Counted from the stretch's first letter, positions 41,792 through 53,256 are shown. The stretch: DNA of 64,000 bases from Aphanomyces cochlioides (GCA_019828595.1 JAHQRK010000012.1:2170001-2234000); one strand, 5' to 3'. The notes: generated by a model from the letters alone, not told the origin. Program-made: numbers and translations.

Positions 41792-44700
41792 ATGGCTCGA
41801 CAGAACAAGCGAACAAAAGGCGCTCCTGCTGTCTCGAAGGACGAAACCAATGGACATTCTACGACTAATGTACCTGGTGCTGGCGTAGACGATTCTGCGA
41901 AAGAAACGGTGATCGTCAAGGTAAGAAGTCAACTCTCCAAGTCGTCCGTTCTCACAATCGTTTTTACAGCTTTTACTCAACGACCCTTCCTTGTTGCATC
42001 ACGCCCAACACCGTAAGATAATGCGAGGATAATGCTGCTTACATTACGCTTTTCTAGTCAAGAAAACTTGGGCTCAAACGACGGGATGGGAGGAAGATCC
42101 TGCGATGCGCTTCGAATCCTTTGACCTCTTGGTCGTCCAAGTCGCATCTGATATTCAAATGGACGTTGTCAAAGACATCGCTACATCAGGCGTCGTTTTT
42201 CCACCTCTAGATGTTACCACTCGCCTCCAGGTGGAAAGCAACTCGAGTGGAGAGAGGTGCCTTCGCCTCACTCTCCAGCTCTCGGATGCAATGCAAGCTT
42301 TCCTCGCCAAGGTACTGCGTTTTGAGCGTCAAGTTACTATAATGTTCCCTCAAAGCTTAGCAATACTCTCAAGTTGAAACTTGAAAGTCATAATATCAAA
42401 GCATCAAGTCAGTACGAACCCAAAGTAATCAAGAAACTACGTAGCGTTGTCCTATGGTCGCTTGATCCGACGACAAATACTCCACAGCGTCCATCTCTAC
42501 ATGACGAAATTGCCGAAACTAATCGCGAGAGTTGGCGTGCTCCTATTTCACTCCGCACCATAGCCGTGACGAAGTCATCTGCCATGTTGTCGTCGTGGAC
42601 AACTGGTGAAAACGTGTCCATGCCTCAACGCGACCACTCGAACCTACAGGCTCAACTTTTGCGTCACGTATCTTTTGACACGAACACTGTGGTTATCATG
42701 CGTGGACGTCCAGGGAGTGGGAAAAGCATACTCACTAGGGTCGTTCAAGCAATGGTGCAAATGGGATTCTTTCATGGCTTTGACGATTGTTTAGGCACAC
42801 TTTCATGGTCGTGAAGTTGAAGTATGTTCAGCTGATATGTTTTTCGAGACGCCTCTCGGCTATAACCACGACAGAAATAAGCTCTCTGAAGCTCACGATG
42901 CCTGCAAAGCTGCATTTGCTGATGCCATCGCACGCTCAGTACCAGTTGTTGTCGTTGACAACACGCATTCATGCCTATGGGAGTACGAACTCTACAGGAC
43001 TGGTATGCATTCACACCGCATGCACTATTTCAGCTATAACTTTAGATGCTCTGGCTGCTGGCTATCGCGTATGCGTTCTTGAAGTCGCGTGTGCAGACGT
43101 GACGACAGCGATGCGCATGGCTCTCCGCAACAACCACGGTGTCGGTATGGACGTAGTACTCCGTATGCACCAACGATGGGAAACCCACACGATTATATCC
43201 CCCGAAATGGAGTCGCACTTGCTTCTACAACCAACGTTTTCTTCTCAAGAAAATCGCCGCGCGCTTGCACTCCTACTCCAAGGCGATGTGAGTAAAGTGT
43301 ACATCTCGGCTGTCTATTTCGACGAAGCCACACGCGCAGAATTACTCTCTCGCTTCCCACCCAAGCATGAAAAGGTCATTGCAGAACACATGACACTTGC
43401 CTTTCAACCAACTCTTGATTTTGTCCAAGAACTTGATATTGGCCAAGACGTGCGACTACGGGTTGTTGAGGAGCGATTTGATTCCAACGGTCACTGTCTC
43501 AAACTCGAGTGGGTTGACAATTCAGTTGTTGTCGACAATGTTGGGCAGCGAATACTCCATATAACGCTCTCATTTCCACCAACTTCATCTGCCTACTACT
43601 CCAACACGCTGCTCCAAGACGATGAAAACGCAAAGATAATACCGATTCAAGAGCCGCTTGTCATAACTGGCCGCGTTGGTGTCGCACTCCAATCTTCGCT
43701 TGTGCCGAAGTACAAGAAAGCTCAAATCTTGGATATCCCACGGAGTGCTGTGGTTGGTCTAGGTCGACGACAGATTACTCTGATTGTTCTTGACGATGTC
43801 GCGAGTGATACTGTCGTGGCGGAAATAACTCGAGTGGCCGTCCGAGGCAACACACTCGTCCTTGTTGCGTCAAATCCATTGTTAGTCGAATGGTTTGGAG
43901 CTCGCCAAATTCAGTTTGATTTGACCTTGATCCATGCTGCAAGGATAGACTTGAACAAAAGGTACGATATGATAAAAGAGCAATTATTGAGGCCATGTCT
44001 AGTGTACAAGATGTCGTGAAGCACTTCCCCGAAGTTGGGCTTGTTCAAGTCATCACAACACTTGCCTGTTCTGTGGATCCATTGCCAATTCCCATTGCCG
44101 TGCATTACATAACAACTTCATCGGTGCGTCGAAATGACATTGCAAGGCGACAGTTCTTCAGCGACCTCCGAGATCAAATTTGTCACGCGTGGCAAGCTAT
44201 CGCGCAAGACACTTTTGTTGACGCAGTTGCCCACGTTCACCAATGTTCCACGTTTGATGTCTATCTGAGTGCTACTGGCCACGTCCCGCTCGACAACCTG
44301 AAGACTCGTCTTGTGGAAGCTCTTCGCCACCTCCACTTGGATATACGCGATCGCTCTTCACCGTTGGCCTCAGACCAGTGGGATTATCTTGATGCCGCAG
44401 CCACTGAGTGCTACACCACGGTCTTCCGCATCGTTCTATTTGTCCCATCAGCTGCCGTAAATGCTCGTCTTTTGTCTGCCACAGCCCAGCTTTTCTCTCG
44501 TCGTCCAACTGCATCGGCTGCATTCGAGGCAGTATTTGAAACTCTTCTCCAACGCACACCACTACCATTTTGTGATAGTGCACGAGCCATTCGAGTCCTT
44601 GCAGCTTCCCTCGGTCGTGCTTTTGTTCAACTCCATCCTACTGTGTCCCCCGAAATGTTGACTCAATATGTCGAAACTTGGGGCGAAACCCCGTGGCTTG

Positions 44701-45125
44701 TGCTCTTGGCGCAAGCCGAAGTCGATCCAGTTGCTATGAGCATGAACTTCCATACCTATTTAGGCCTTCAAACCGTCATCGCAACGCCAGGGCTACTCAA
44801 AGATCTAGAACTGGTCGTCGCTCGAGCTCTTCACCGGTCTTCCAATGAACGCTACAGCTGGTTTACCCTCACAAGACGCGAAGCGTCAAATGACAAATGG
44901 TCTCAAGTAAAGTTGAGTCATGTGCGCCACAATTTATGGCAGCTCGCGCCAAGAGAGATTGTCTTTTGCGGTGAACAGGCAAGTCAAATGGACGAGAAAT
45001 GATTTTGTTGATTGCGTCTATAGATTGGAATTGTCCCCGAGGCCGTGTCGGCATTTTTGACCAAGGTTGCGAGCTGCTGCGATGCAGTTGAGGTTGTAGG
45101 GTCCCAACTTGTTGTGTCGTCCTGA
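41792..45125 (+). CDS. P-loop kinase plus 2H phosphoesterase fusion (RNA end-healing-like)
   Basis: Exons 41792-41920, 41970-42012, 42058-42311, 42356-42754, 42795-43002, 43046-43961, 44003-44978 and 45024-45125 give about 1008 residues. Around 250-345 is an N4BP2/polynucleotide-kinase-type P-loop domain: VVIMRGRPGSGKS (Lys265), EVCSADMFFE, GYNHDRNKLSEAHDACKAAF, VPVVVVDNTHSCLWEYELY and RNNHGVGMDVVLRMHQRWE. Next comes a 2H phosphoesterase-like region with both H-x-T motifs, EHMTLAF (His459) and LHITLSF (His516). Kinase plus cyclic phosphodiesterase is the 'healing' half of Trl1-type tRNA ligases, but no nucleotidyltransferase domain is seen. The last 350 residues are unassigned. The last intron (44979-45023) is GC-AG. 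The stop is four bases from the opposing dolichyl-diphosphatase stop. Confidence 0.75.
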
Positions 45126-45129
45126 ATGC

Positions 45130-46478
45130 TTACATGCCGTGATATTTTGACTTCAGTTTCTTCTGGATTGCTTCGTATTGGAACTCAACCATGTCGGGAA
45201 TATGCGAGCAATCTCGGATGAAAAGCAGCTTTGAAATGTCCCACGACGCAATTGTTGGGAAGAGCGGCATGGCAATCTATCACATCTCGTCAGTCTTCCT
45301 TGCCATGAGATTCACTCACATTCTCCAGCACGATGTACCACAGGATTCCAGTCCCAGCGCCAACAGCAGCTCCAACGACAACTTGGGCAACGCTGTGGTA
45401 GCCCAGGCGGATCCTATGTGATACATAAGCTGGTTCTGCAAGGTGACAAGAGTGACCTCGAAAAAAATACCAGCAGTGCCAAGAGGATGACACCTCCGAT
45501 TGCTAGCTTGTGTTCCCACTCGCGACGTTTGCTCATACGATTCGACGTGTACAGCACGACGTATGTTGCAAAGAATGCCATGAACTGTGAGTGGGCTGAT
45601 GGCATACCAGCATCTTCCATGTCAGCTCCTGAAGCAGTCATCAGCACACAAACGCTGCAAACTCGAGGAATGTACCATCGGGACGCTTTTGGTCAATCGT
45701 TCGTTTGAGAATCTGGTTGAGGACTTCATTCACGAGCTACACGACACATATGACAATGTTGGGGAAAAAAGGGAGGAGCTCACCTGTCCAAGCACCATAA
45801 AGATGACGTGCAGGTCGCGCTGGAAGAGAATAAGCGTTGCATACATGACCATGATGAACCTACAATGCATTCGCATGAAAGAAGAGCACAACTATGCATT
45901 GAGTACACTGGAGAGAGCGTGACTAGTGCTAGGAGTTGGCCCAGCGGATCTGCAGCGTCGTACATAACCTATAGAGGGATCGTCATGATCGTCGCAAAGT
46001 TGGCAGGACGTACCCACGTGAGAGAAAATGGTTTCTTGAGGACTCCAGTTGGCTCAGACACACCTGTTAAGAGTGCAGTCGACGCTGCATCATCTATTGC
46101 CTTCTTGACGTGGTTCGCAGCGTTTTCAGCCAAAGCTGTAGCCGCAGCGACTGCAGCCGTTGTGGTTGGAAAAGACATTGGAATTTCGTCGAGATCAGCA
46201 TCATCGGGAGGGACTGCTTCTGTGATGAAGGGTTTGTGTTCGGGTGCAGGAGCGTGGTTCGTGTCAGGTAAAACAAGCGGTGCGCTGTTGTGATGGATGG
46301 GCAATGCATCGGTTTGAGTTGGCACGATTTCCTCCTCAATCGTTTGTTCCATCGAGGGAGGATTTTCTGTCAATGGAGCTGAATCAACTTCTTCATTAGG
46401 TGCACTTGTCGTTGGAGATGGTACAGGTGTCGTCGTTGGAGCTTCAGTGCACGTATCACAAGGCTGGAAGACTCCCAT
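45130..46478 (-). CDS. DOLPP1: Dolichyl-diphosphatase with N-terminal extension
   Basis: Exons 46478-46014, 45968-45907, 45859-45784, 45736-45676, 45628-45457, 45413-45320 and 45276-45130 give about 358 residues. The last 200 match DOLPP1/Cwh8, the ER-membrane PAP2-type enzyme that dephosphorylates dolichyl diphosphate released by N-glycosylation: FSLTWVMYDAADPLGQLLAL, TLSPVFIMVMYATLILFQRD, LVNEVLNQILKRTIDQKRPD, the phosphatase motif GMPSAHSQFMAFFATY (about 229-244), IRLGYHSVAQVVVGAAVG and MPLFPTIASWDISKLLFIRD. The first 150 residues are a Pro/Thr/Glu-rich then Ala-rich extension (CTEAPTTTPVPSPTTSAP) absent from usual family members (about 240 residues). An upstream in-frame ATG at 46556 is possible. 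The catalytic motifs appear complete. Confidence 0.88.
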
Positions 46479-46796
46479 CACGGCGCGGACGATGCAGAGC
46501 GAGATGAAACCCTTCTGTCTGCCACTTAAACCCTCTTGATTGGTCAAAATTATCACACATAAACGAATTCTATTGGCTTATGACAAATCTTTACTACCAA
46601 TCAGAACAATGATGTAGACTGATTGTCAAAGCGACAAAGATCTCATACTCCATGCCACCAAATGAACTTTCCCTGGGTCATCGAGGGCAAACTCAGTCCG
46701 CGGTATGTCATGAGAATGAATTTGCAAGAGTCCAACAGCACTTGGATCCATGAGTAGTCGATGGTGATGATAGAGCTGTGATAACTTGATTAATGC
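46479..46796. promoter_or_regulatory. Intergenic region with CCAAT boxes
   Basis: About 320 bp. CCAAT-type sequences occur at about 46538-46545 (inverted) and 46596-46602, upstream of dolichyl-diphosphatase. No coding sequence recognised. Confidence 0.35.
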
Positions 46797-48792
46797 TTAG
46801 GTCAACTTGGAATCTACGTCCTTCCCTCGCCAGACTTTTGCTTTGAGTTCGTCGTATGTGAGAGGGTATTCTTCCTCAGCCATTTCTTTTCGGTGCATCT
46901 CGGTCAATGTAAGCGTCGGTGGCCGGACACCATTATAACGATATGGCTGGTCGGTTTTGCCAAGAATGGATGGCTCTGAAGTTGGCGGAGTGAGCGTGCT
47001 CATGCTATGGATCAAGCTTGTGACTTGTGATACATCCGTTGCGCCAAATTTGCGACTTGCTTTGGCATGCATTGTATGTAGGATATCGATTGTCTTGTGC
47101 TCAATCTCACCAAGGATGCCACGAAGACTCTTCTCGTCTATAGCAGCGTGTCAGGTGGATGAAGCAAAAATGAAACAACCTTGATTCTCTTTGCACCCAA
47201 TCCGAACATGAAGAGCCATGAGCGCAGGTTTCAGTGCAGCAATTGTCTGTTGAATTTCGCTTGTTTTGGCAACAAGTTGGGCTTCTTTCTCGTTTGACAC
47301 CTCAAGCATTCATGAGCCTTGATTCACAAGAGACAAATCACCTCCCGCCTTGCTTTTAGAGCCTTTGTTCTTTGAGATTTCTGTGCATCAACTGCATCAT
47401 TTCGAAGCTTCATTCTGGAATCAATATCAGGTAACTGCTCAGCGAGCAATCGTACTTTCCGATCTCTTCCCGTAATTTCGTACATTGGCTTCTGTACATC
47501 TCAATATCTTCGGCCAGACGATTAACATATTGAATCTTGGCAAAATGATCCACTTCTTGAGCGTTGAATGCTTCGATGAGTTCCATTACAGTCTTAGTCC
47601 CTTGATTTTCAAGTGAGTCGTGGAGGCATAAATTACATACCGGCAACTTGATGGATCTTGTCGAGAAATTCGCGATTTTCGTTGTATTTGCGCAGCGAAA
47701 TGTCAGATGTGACTTTTTCTTGGATAATTTTCCATCGACTGCGAGTGATTTTGGATTTGTTCATTTTTTCTTCTATCAGGGTCTGATCTGAGCTTGGTGA
47801 CATGTATTTCTTCGGTGAAATAGCGTTTGCATCGTCCATCGAATTAGTCATGCTCTCTGCAGCGTGGTTCTTCAGTTCCTACAATCATTTGCAGTCTTAT
47901 TCTGGGAGCATCTCTTGCATTGTACCTTTAAAATAATAGCTGCTCTTTCCTCGCATGCAGCTTCACAAGCCGCCGCATCCTTCTTGAGAGCTTCGATCGC
48001 AGCAATTTGGTCTTGAACTGCTTGTCGGACTTTAGCTAGTTCTCTCTCCTTTTGGCCGAGGTGAATACAGTTTTATGAGCATGAATCCTTCACCTCAGCT
48101 TGAATCTTTTGGCTCGTCGATAGTGTTTCGGCTTCGATTGATGCATAAATCACATCAGTTGTCACTCGCTCAGCTCGTTTTATGTCGAGGGTCTTTCTTA
48201 GACCCTTGTTCGTTGCTAGCTTCTCATTAAACTTGACCATCTTTCTGTCGATTTCTGTCTCCATCTTTCTATCTCAAAGCATTAGTTTCGATCTGATTGA
48301 TGTCCGTTAACAGACTTGATTTTGGTCACGAGGTTGGCTTCATTCATTTCAAGAACAAGACCAGTTCCAAGTGATAGCTTTTGCTCTCCCAACGTCCGTT
48401 CACAATCTTGTATGGCCAAGTCATACTGTGCAATTTTACGACGCTCGACTTCGATCATTTTTGTAAATTTGTTCCCTGAGTGAAACATTGAGAGATGGCA
48501 GCAAAGAATACCAACCTTCCAATTGGATATGTGACATCACTTGGGCTGCTGCTTCGTTGTATGACGGGTCATTTCTTGTGTTTCGAGCGTCAAAATCCAA
48601 CTAGCCATCTTGTCAATTCAATTAGCCTAATCGTACACATACCTCTGCAATTAGTTGTTTGTTCTTCTCTTGCATTTCTGCAACCTGCTTGGTGTACTCA
48701 AGGAGAGTCTTTGAAACTAGTTCATTGTGTCGCCTTCCGTCGTCTCGTTGGAGGAGCATCAGCTCATGATCCAGCGACGTTTGCTTCGGCAT
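46797..48792 (-). CDS. ODA-docking-complex-like coiled coil (ODA1/CCDC114/CCDC63 family)
   Basis: About nine short minus-strand exons join into a protein of roughly 480 residues, nearly all coiled coil. It starts MPKQTSLDHELMLLQRDDGR at 48792. The most diagnostic segment is METEIDRKMVKFNEKLATNK running on into GLRKTLDIKRAERVTTDVIY, matching the conserved KxxxRFNExLxxNKxLRxxIDxLRxER core of ODA1/CCDC114/CCDC63. Further helices include VEEL-type heptads around ERELAKVRQAVQDQIAAIEA and AQEVDHFAKIQYVNRLAEDI. The C-terminus ends PLTYDELKAKVWRGKDVDSK. Family members anchor outer dynein arms on ciliary doublet microtubules, in keeping with motile zoospores. One acceptor (GAAAG before METEID) is non-standard in context; exon borders are approximate. 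Confidence 0.7.
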
Positions 48793-49386
48793 GATAATCG
48801 CGGAGATCGAAACGTCGCGTTTAGTTTGAAGACAACGAGAAACCGGATATTATCCGGATGTTGAGTGATCCCAGAATGCAAGGAATCATATGCGCGCACC
48901 AAGGCAGACGGACCTCAGCTCAAAGATCGCAAACTACTGTAGTTCAGCTCTTATTGCATTCTTCGTGCTCTCCAGTTGTACTTGGTCATGGTTCAAGCAG
49001 CCCTGATCGAATCTGGGGTCAGGAGTTCGTCAAAGTTGCAGGTGGAGCGACATCCAGCAAATATCTTTGAGGAAAGGACACATTCGCCAGCGCAGGACTG
49101 TCTTTCGACAAGGAATTCCACATGGAACCGAAGCGTCCACGACAAAAAGTGGAGCTCATTAAGGGAACATATTTGAGGATAAGGCTGCCGTTGTCTTGGG
49201 ATTGCTTGACGATCTTGACGGTCGGCGGAAGCGCGGGAATTCTCGATAATTTGGGAATATTTTAATAGCCAATGAAAACGCAAATATTTAAAATATATAA
49301 AAATGGAGATCTAATCTATAGTAAATCCAAGTGTATTTTTTATTTAAATTCAAACCGTTTGCATTACGGCAGGTTTCGGCGTCGCA
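48793..49386. promoter_or_regulatory. Divergent promoter with TCCGGAT palindrome
   Basis: The element CCGGATATTATCCGGAT (48843-48859) lies 51 bp upstream of the ODA-docking start. The remainder up to the NF-YB-like gene is about 500 bp, AT-rich at 49240-49360, with no supported gene. Confidence 0.45.
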
Positions 49387-51262
49387 ATGGATTCCTCCAA
49401 AGTGCCCGCGAGAGAGACCGTCATCTCAGCCCCTCGAAAGACACAGTTTCCGTCTACTGCGATGGAATCTACGAATATGACGGTCAAGCCAGTGTCTCCG
49501 ATGCGTGCGAAGTCATCAGCATCGCTTCCCATCCGAAATAATGGCTTGCAAGACAGTGCTGTGCCCAAACAGCAAGAAGGGCCATCAAGACAAGTGGCGG
49601 CTGCAGCGCTTTATCGAAATACAAATGGCAAGAATCGACCCAATGAATCCTCGACAAGGCAGCTTCCTCACAATCAAGCAGCAAAGAATGCGACCCGACC
49701 GCTACAAAACGGACCTATCCTGTCCACCTCGAGACAAGGCCCTCATGCACTCACGGTGCATGTACCTACGCAATCGCAGGTGCAAAATGCCTGTGTGTCT
49801 AATGGCGGTGGAATGGTCTCGTCAAATCGCACAGGAGAACTGGACGAGGCAGTTGGTGCTGCTGCAAAGTCCCCAACGCTTGGTACAATTACATTTAATG
49901 GATCCTTCGAAGACGAATGCAAATCGATGCTGCTCAAACTACTGTTTTCTTTCCATCAAGCCAGCACTCCAGACGAAGTCGTTCATGCACTCAACTCTCT
50001 TTTTGCGTGGATAAAGACCCAAACGTACAATCCTTCACCAACGTCAAAACCAGAGTCTTTGCCATCTCCACCAAAATCTCTCATCTCCCTTCCACTTCTT
50101 CGTCACGCCAAGAACGAGTTTATACAATGCGCCCAAATCAAGCAACGTCGACAGCCAAACGTATGGACAACAGCAGTTAGCCAGACCTATACTACAATTC
50201 TCCAGCACTTACTACTGTCTATCCAAAGTCAAACCCAGCTCCAGAATCAAGCTCAGCGTCTCCAGCAGCAACAAGTTCAACTACAAAAGCAGCAACAAGC
50301 AACGCCTGGTCCAGCATTGCAGCACCAGCTCCAGCGGGAACTCATCCAACAACAGATACAACAACGCATGCAACAAAATATATCCCAAGCGCACGCTCAG
50401 TTTTCTCGGTTGCAACAACATCGACAACCATCGTCTCCAATGAAGAGCGCACCACCAGCACTGCAGAAAAATGCTACAATGCCTATTGATGTGAAGTCTC
50501 GTCAGGTGGCCAAACCAATTACAGCCTCGCCGCGACCGAAAGATTGTCTGTTGTCTCCTTCTGGAGGAGCCTTACCTGTGCCGTCACCAGCGTTAACTTT
50601 GACCCTCCCATCTCAAGATTTTTACGTGGATATGACGCTACGCACAGCGAAAACTGTGCCAAATGGCGACGACGATCAACTTTACTTGCCACAACGTAAC
50701 ATCTCGAAGGTTATGCGCACAGCATTACCGAACGATTCGAAAATTAAAATCGATGATGGCGCCAAAGGTAGTCGTAAACGATGACGCTGTTGTGATTTAT
50801 TTTTTGATAGAACTCATGCAAGAATGCGTGACCGAATTCATTCTCTACCTTGTGAGTGAAAGCAGAGACCAATCCGTCGTGCACACGCGGAACAAGGCGT
50901 CGCTGACTGGCCAAGATGCCATCAAAGCCATGTACAATCTTGGGTACGTCAATCTGTTTCGAGTTGAGATGATCTGATGGCGCTGTAGCTTTACAACCTA
51001 TGGCGATTTATTGACCATATACAACGAGAAGATCACTGCCGTGCAGAGAGAAGTCAGCAAATCCAAGAGTGAAAAGAGGATGGCGAAGAAAGGCCTCATG
51101 CAGCCGCCTATCACCCCTCAAACTCCATCGCAGCCACAGACTCCAGTCGCAATACAACCGCAAACAACACCACAGACTTCGATACCAAGTCCAGCGCTGC
51201 CACTGCTTCAGCCCGCGCCGCCTGCAGCATTGGTCATGCCTCATCCTCCGGAAACCATGTAA
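49387..51262 (+). CDS. NF-YB-type histone-fold protein with long N-terminal region
   Basis: Exons 49387-50767, 50811-50943 and 50989-51262 give about 595 residues. The histone fold lies at about 431-520: QLYLPQRNISKVMRTALP, then ELMQECVTEFILYLVSESRD, NKASLTGQDAIKAMYNLG and TYGDLLTIYNEKI, the NF-YB/HAP3 (CCAAT-binding) pattern. NF-YB pairs with NF-YC and NF-YA on CCAAT boxes, several of which occur in promoters of this window. Typical NF-YB is 150-250 residues; here a 430-residue N-terminus precedes the fold, with a helical module (ECKSMLLKLLFSFHQASTPD through about 290) and a Gln-rich block at about 280-345. The Pro/Gln-rich tail resembles an activation domain. Dr1/NC2-beta is the main alternative for the fold. 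Confidence 0.8.
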
Positions 51263-51854
51263 CAATAAAAGCATCGTGACGTCTCGCTCGAAATCCTCTG
51301 GCCTCGAAATGAAATTATTGAGCCAACTGACCAAGTGGCCGTGCATTTCCATGCTCGACCCAACGTCTGGTTGGTTGCATGACTCCCCTTTCCCTAGAAA
51401 GATGAGTCTAAACAACCATCGTAACATCCCTCGTCCCTGTTGGATCTTAGACCTCACTCCAGAGATTGCATTAGCGCGCCCCATTGCCAGCAAACTTCGC
51501 ACGATGACAACAAATTGATAGACACTGCGGGCCCATGGTAGTCGTTGCTTCCTTAGAAACAATATGCCGTTTCGGCAAGCAGGTGCGCTGAATAACAGCA
51601 GATTGAATCTTCGAAAGGCCAAATGGAAGAACCCCTGTGCAGGGGAGACATCCCCCCGTGGATGGCGCAAGTTGCATGATTTATAACAGCGCGGCCCTCC
51701 ATCTTGCTTGCTCTGTTTTGTCATGGAGGAATGGGTGCGTGCCAGTAACGCGAGTGACCAGCCATCAAGAGGTCAAAGCTTCATGACTATCCCACACTCT
51801 AAATATAGCGCATGGATTTTGCGACCCAACGGACGTTGCAACGCACTTTTTAAT
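51263..51854. other. Intergenic region before phytochelatin synthase 1
   Basis: About 590 bp. Two small plus-strand frames at about 51400-51517 and 51562-51684 look compositionally plausible but have no recognisable domain; the second contains NSRLNLRKAKWKNPCAG. A minus-strand open frame that crosses from the NF-YB-like gene into this region is treated as a shadow. Confidence 0.3.
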
Positions 51855-52886
51855 ATGCAACCGAGCGTCGTCGTTGCCCGCGGGGGATGTTCCAAGCGCC
51901 AAGAGCTCGTCAAGACGCACTCGATACCAAAGTCGTTCCACCAACGGCCCCTCCCGTCGACCTGTGTGGCGTTCTCAAGTCCTGAAGGTCGGAAGCTCTT
52001 CCAAGAGGTAGTTGATTCGAGATTCTCTCTGTCATGAAAGTCGTCGTCAGGCAATTCTCGGACGCTTCATGGCCACATACTTTCCCCTCGCTGAGCAGTT
52101 CACAACACAAACTGAGCCGTCGTTCTGTGGCCTCAGTTGCGCTTCCTCTTGTCCCCGCGATCTAACATTCTTTCTGTAGCCACGCTCGTCATGTGCTTGA
52201 ATGCTCTGCGCGTGGATCCTGGTCGGCCGTGGAAGAGCGCATGGCGGTGGTACAGCGAAGAAATGCTGGATTGTTGTACCTCAGTGGCTGCCGTGAAGGA
52301 GAAAGGCCTCTCGTTCAACGAGTTCGTCGCCCTCGCCAGGTCGAGCACACAAGTCGAAAGTTTGTCTGATGCTTGCATTGTAGATGCCAAGGACTTGCAG
52401 CGGTCGAAACGCGGGCTACAACGGAGATATCGCTCGAAGCTTTTCGTGCCGCTGTCTGTGCAAGTTGCGCAACGCCGACTGAAGTCCTCGTGATCAACTA
52501 CTCGCGAAAGACTCTGGATCAAACTGGAGACGGACATTTTTCTCCCATCGGTGGCTATCACGCAGAATCTGACATGGGTAAGTCCATGCCTGTCAAGCAG
52601 ATAGTTCTGACTCGTTATCAAGTGCTTGTGATGGACGTGGCGAGGTTTAAGTATCCTCCACATTGGGTCTCTCTGCCTCTACTTTATCGAGCGATGCAGC
52701 AGATTGACGCATCTAGTGGTCTTCCTCGCGGTATGGCATCTTCTTTGTATTGGAATATGGACTTAGACTGCATGTGTAGGCTTCATCTCATTGAGGATAG
52801 ACCCAAGCGCTGATGACGCTATTGCTGCTGCTTCGTTGTCAAATATTGTCATCTCGTCAACTTCTAGTCGAGCAACAATCCGTTAA
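51855..52886 (+). CDS. Phytochelatin synthase, copy 1
   Basis: Exons 51855-52007, 52051-52135, 52180-52339, 52384-52577, 52623-52730 and 52780-52886 give 268 residues. Phytochelatin synthase is a gamma-glutamylcysteine dipeptidyl transpeptidase that makes metal-binding phytochelatins from glutathione. Signature blocks: KSFHQRPLPSTCVAFSSPEG, FPLAEQFTTQTEPSFCGL with the catalytic Cys, LNALRVDPGRPWKSAWRWYS, MLDCCTSVAAVKEKGLSFNE, GHFSPIGGYH with the catalytic His, and MDVARFKYPPHWVSL with the catalytic Asp. The papain-like catalytic triad is complete. The C-terminus is ambiguous: a Ser-rich frame ending at 53231 (LIDLEGSSIGLTGTLDDLSL) could be joined by skipping a 110-nt intron. Two related copies lie downstream, one broken. 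Confidence 0.9.
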
Positions 52887-53238
52887 GTTTGAATCAAACG
52901 TGAATGGGAACGTACCCCGACTGCATTTCATTTCCATCTGGTGTGTCCTCAATAGCAGAGCTTCCATTCAGGGGCTAATTTCTCCCTTATCGACTTGGAA
53001 GGCTCATCAATCGGTCTTACTGGGACTCTCGATGATCTTTCGCTTGATATTTCGATTGATCCATGCACCACACAGACGTCATCGGGGCATTCTTCAAACC
53101 ATTCAAGTGAGAAACTGAGCAGCAACAGATGGGAATCCTCTCATCTGCCCTTTTCCTCGCCAGCATACAGATCCACGGCCCCTTCGACCCTGAATCATCT
53201 CACAGCCGTGGATTGTCGACTGACAATTTGAATTCGAT
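52887..53238 (+). other. Ser-rich open frame after phytochelatin synthase 1
   Basis: A plus-strand frame from about 52975 to a stop at 53229-53231 contains DLEGSSIGLTGTLDDLSLD and TSSGHSSNHSSEKLSS. A homologous stretch (DLKGSSSFGVSGTLGDLPLD and TSSGHSSCHSSEKSSS) precedes copy 3 at about 58390-58560. It may be an alternative C-terminal exon of the upstream synthase or the tail of an old tandem copy. Confidence 0.35.
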
Positions 53239-53256
53239 TTCCGGATAATATCCGAA
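53239..53256. promoter_or_regulatory. TCCGGATAATATCCGAA element
   Basis: TTCCGGATAATATCCGAA, a one-mismatch version of the recurring palindrome, just upstream of the truncated phytochelatin-synthase 5' remnant. Confidence 0.5.

Noticed and set aside
48495..48794. 99-codon plus-strand frame over the 5' exons of the ODA-docking gene
   Set aside because: Antisense to coiled-coil exons that join coherently on the minus strand.
51008..51724. 238-codon minus-strand frame overlapping the NF-YB-like gene's 3' exon
   Set aside because: Half of it is antisense to well-supported coding sequence and the translation is low-complexity with no recognisable domain.
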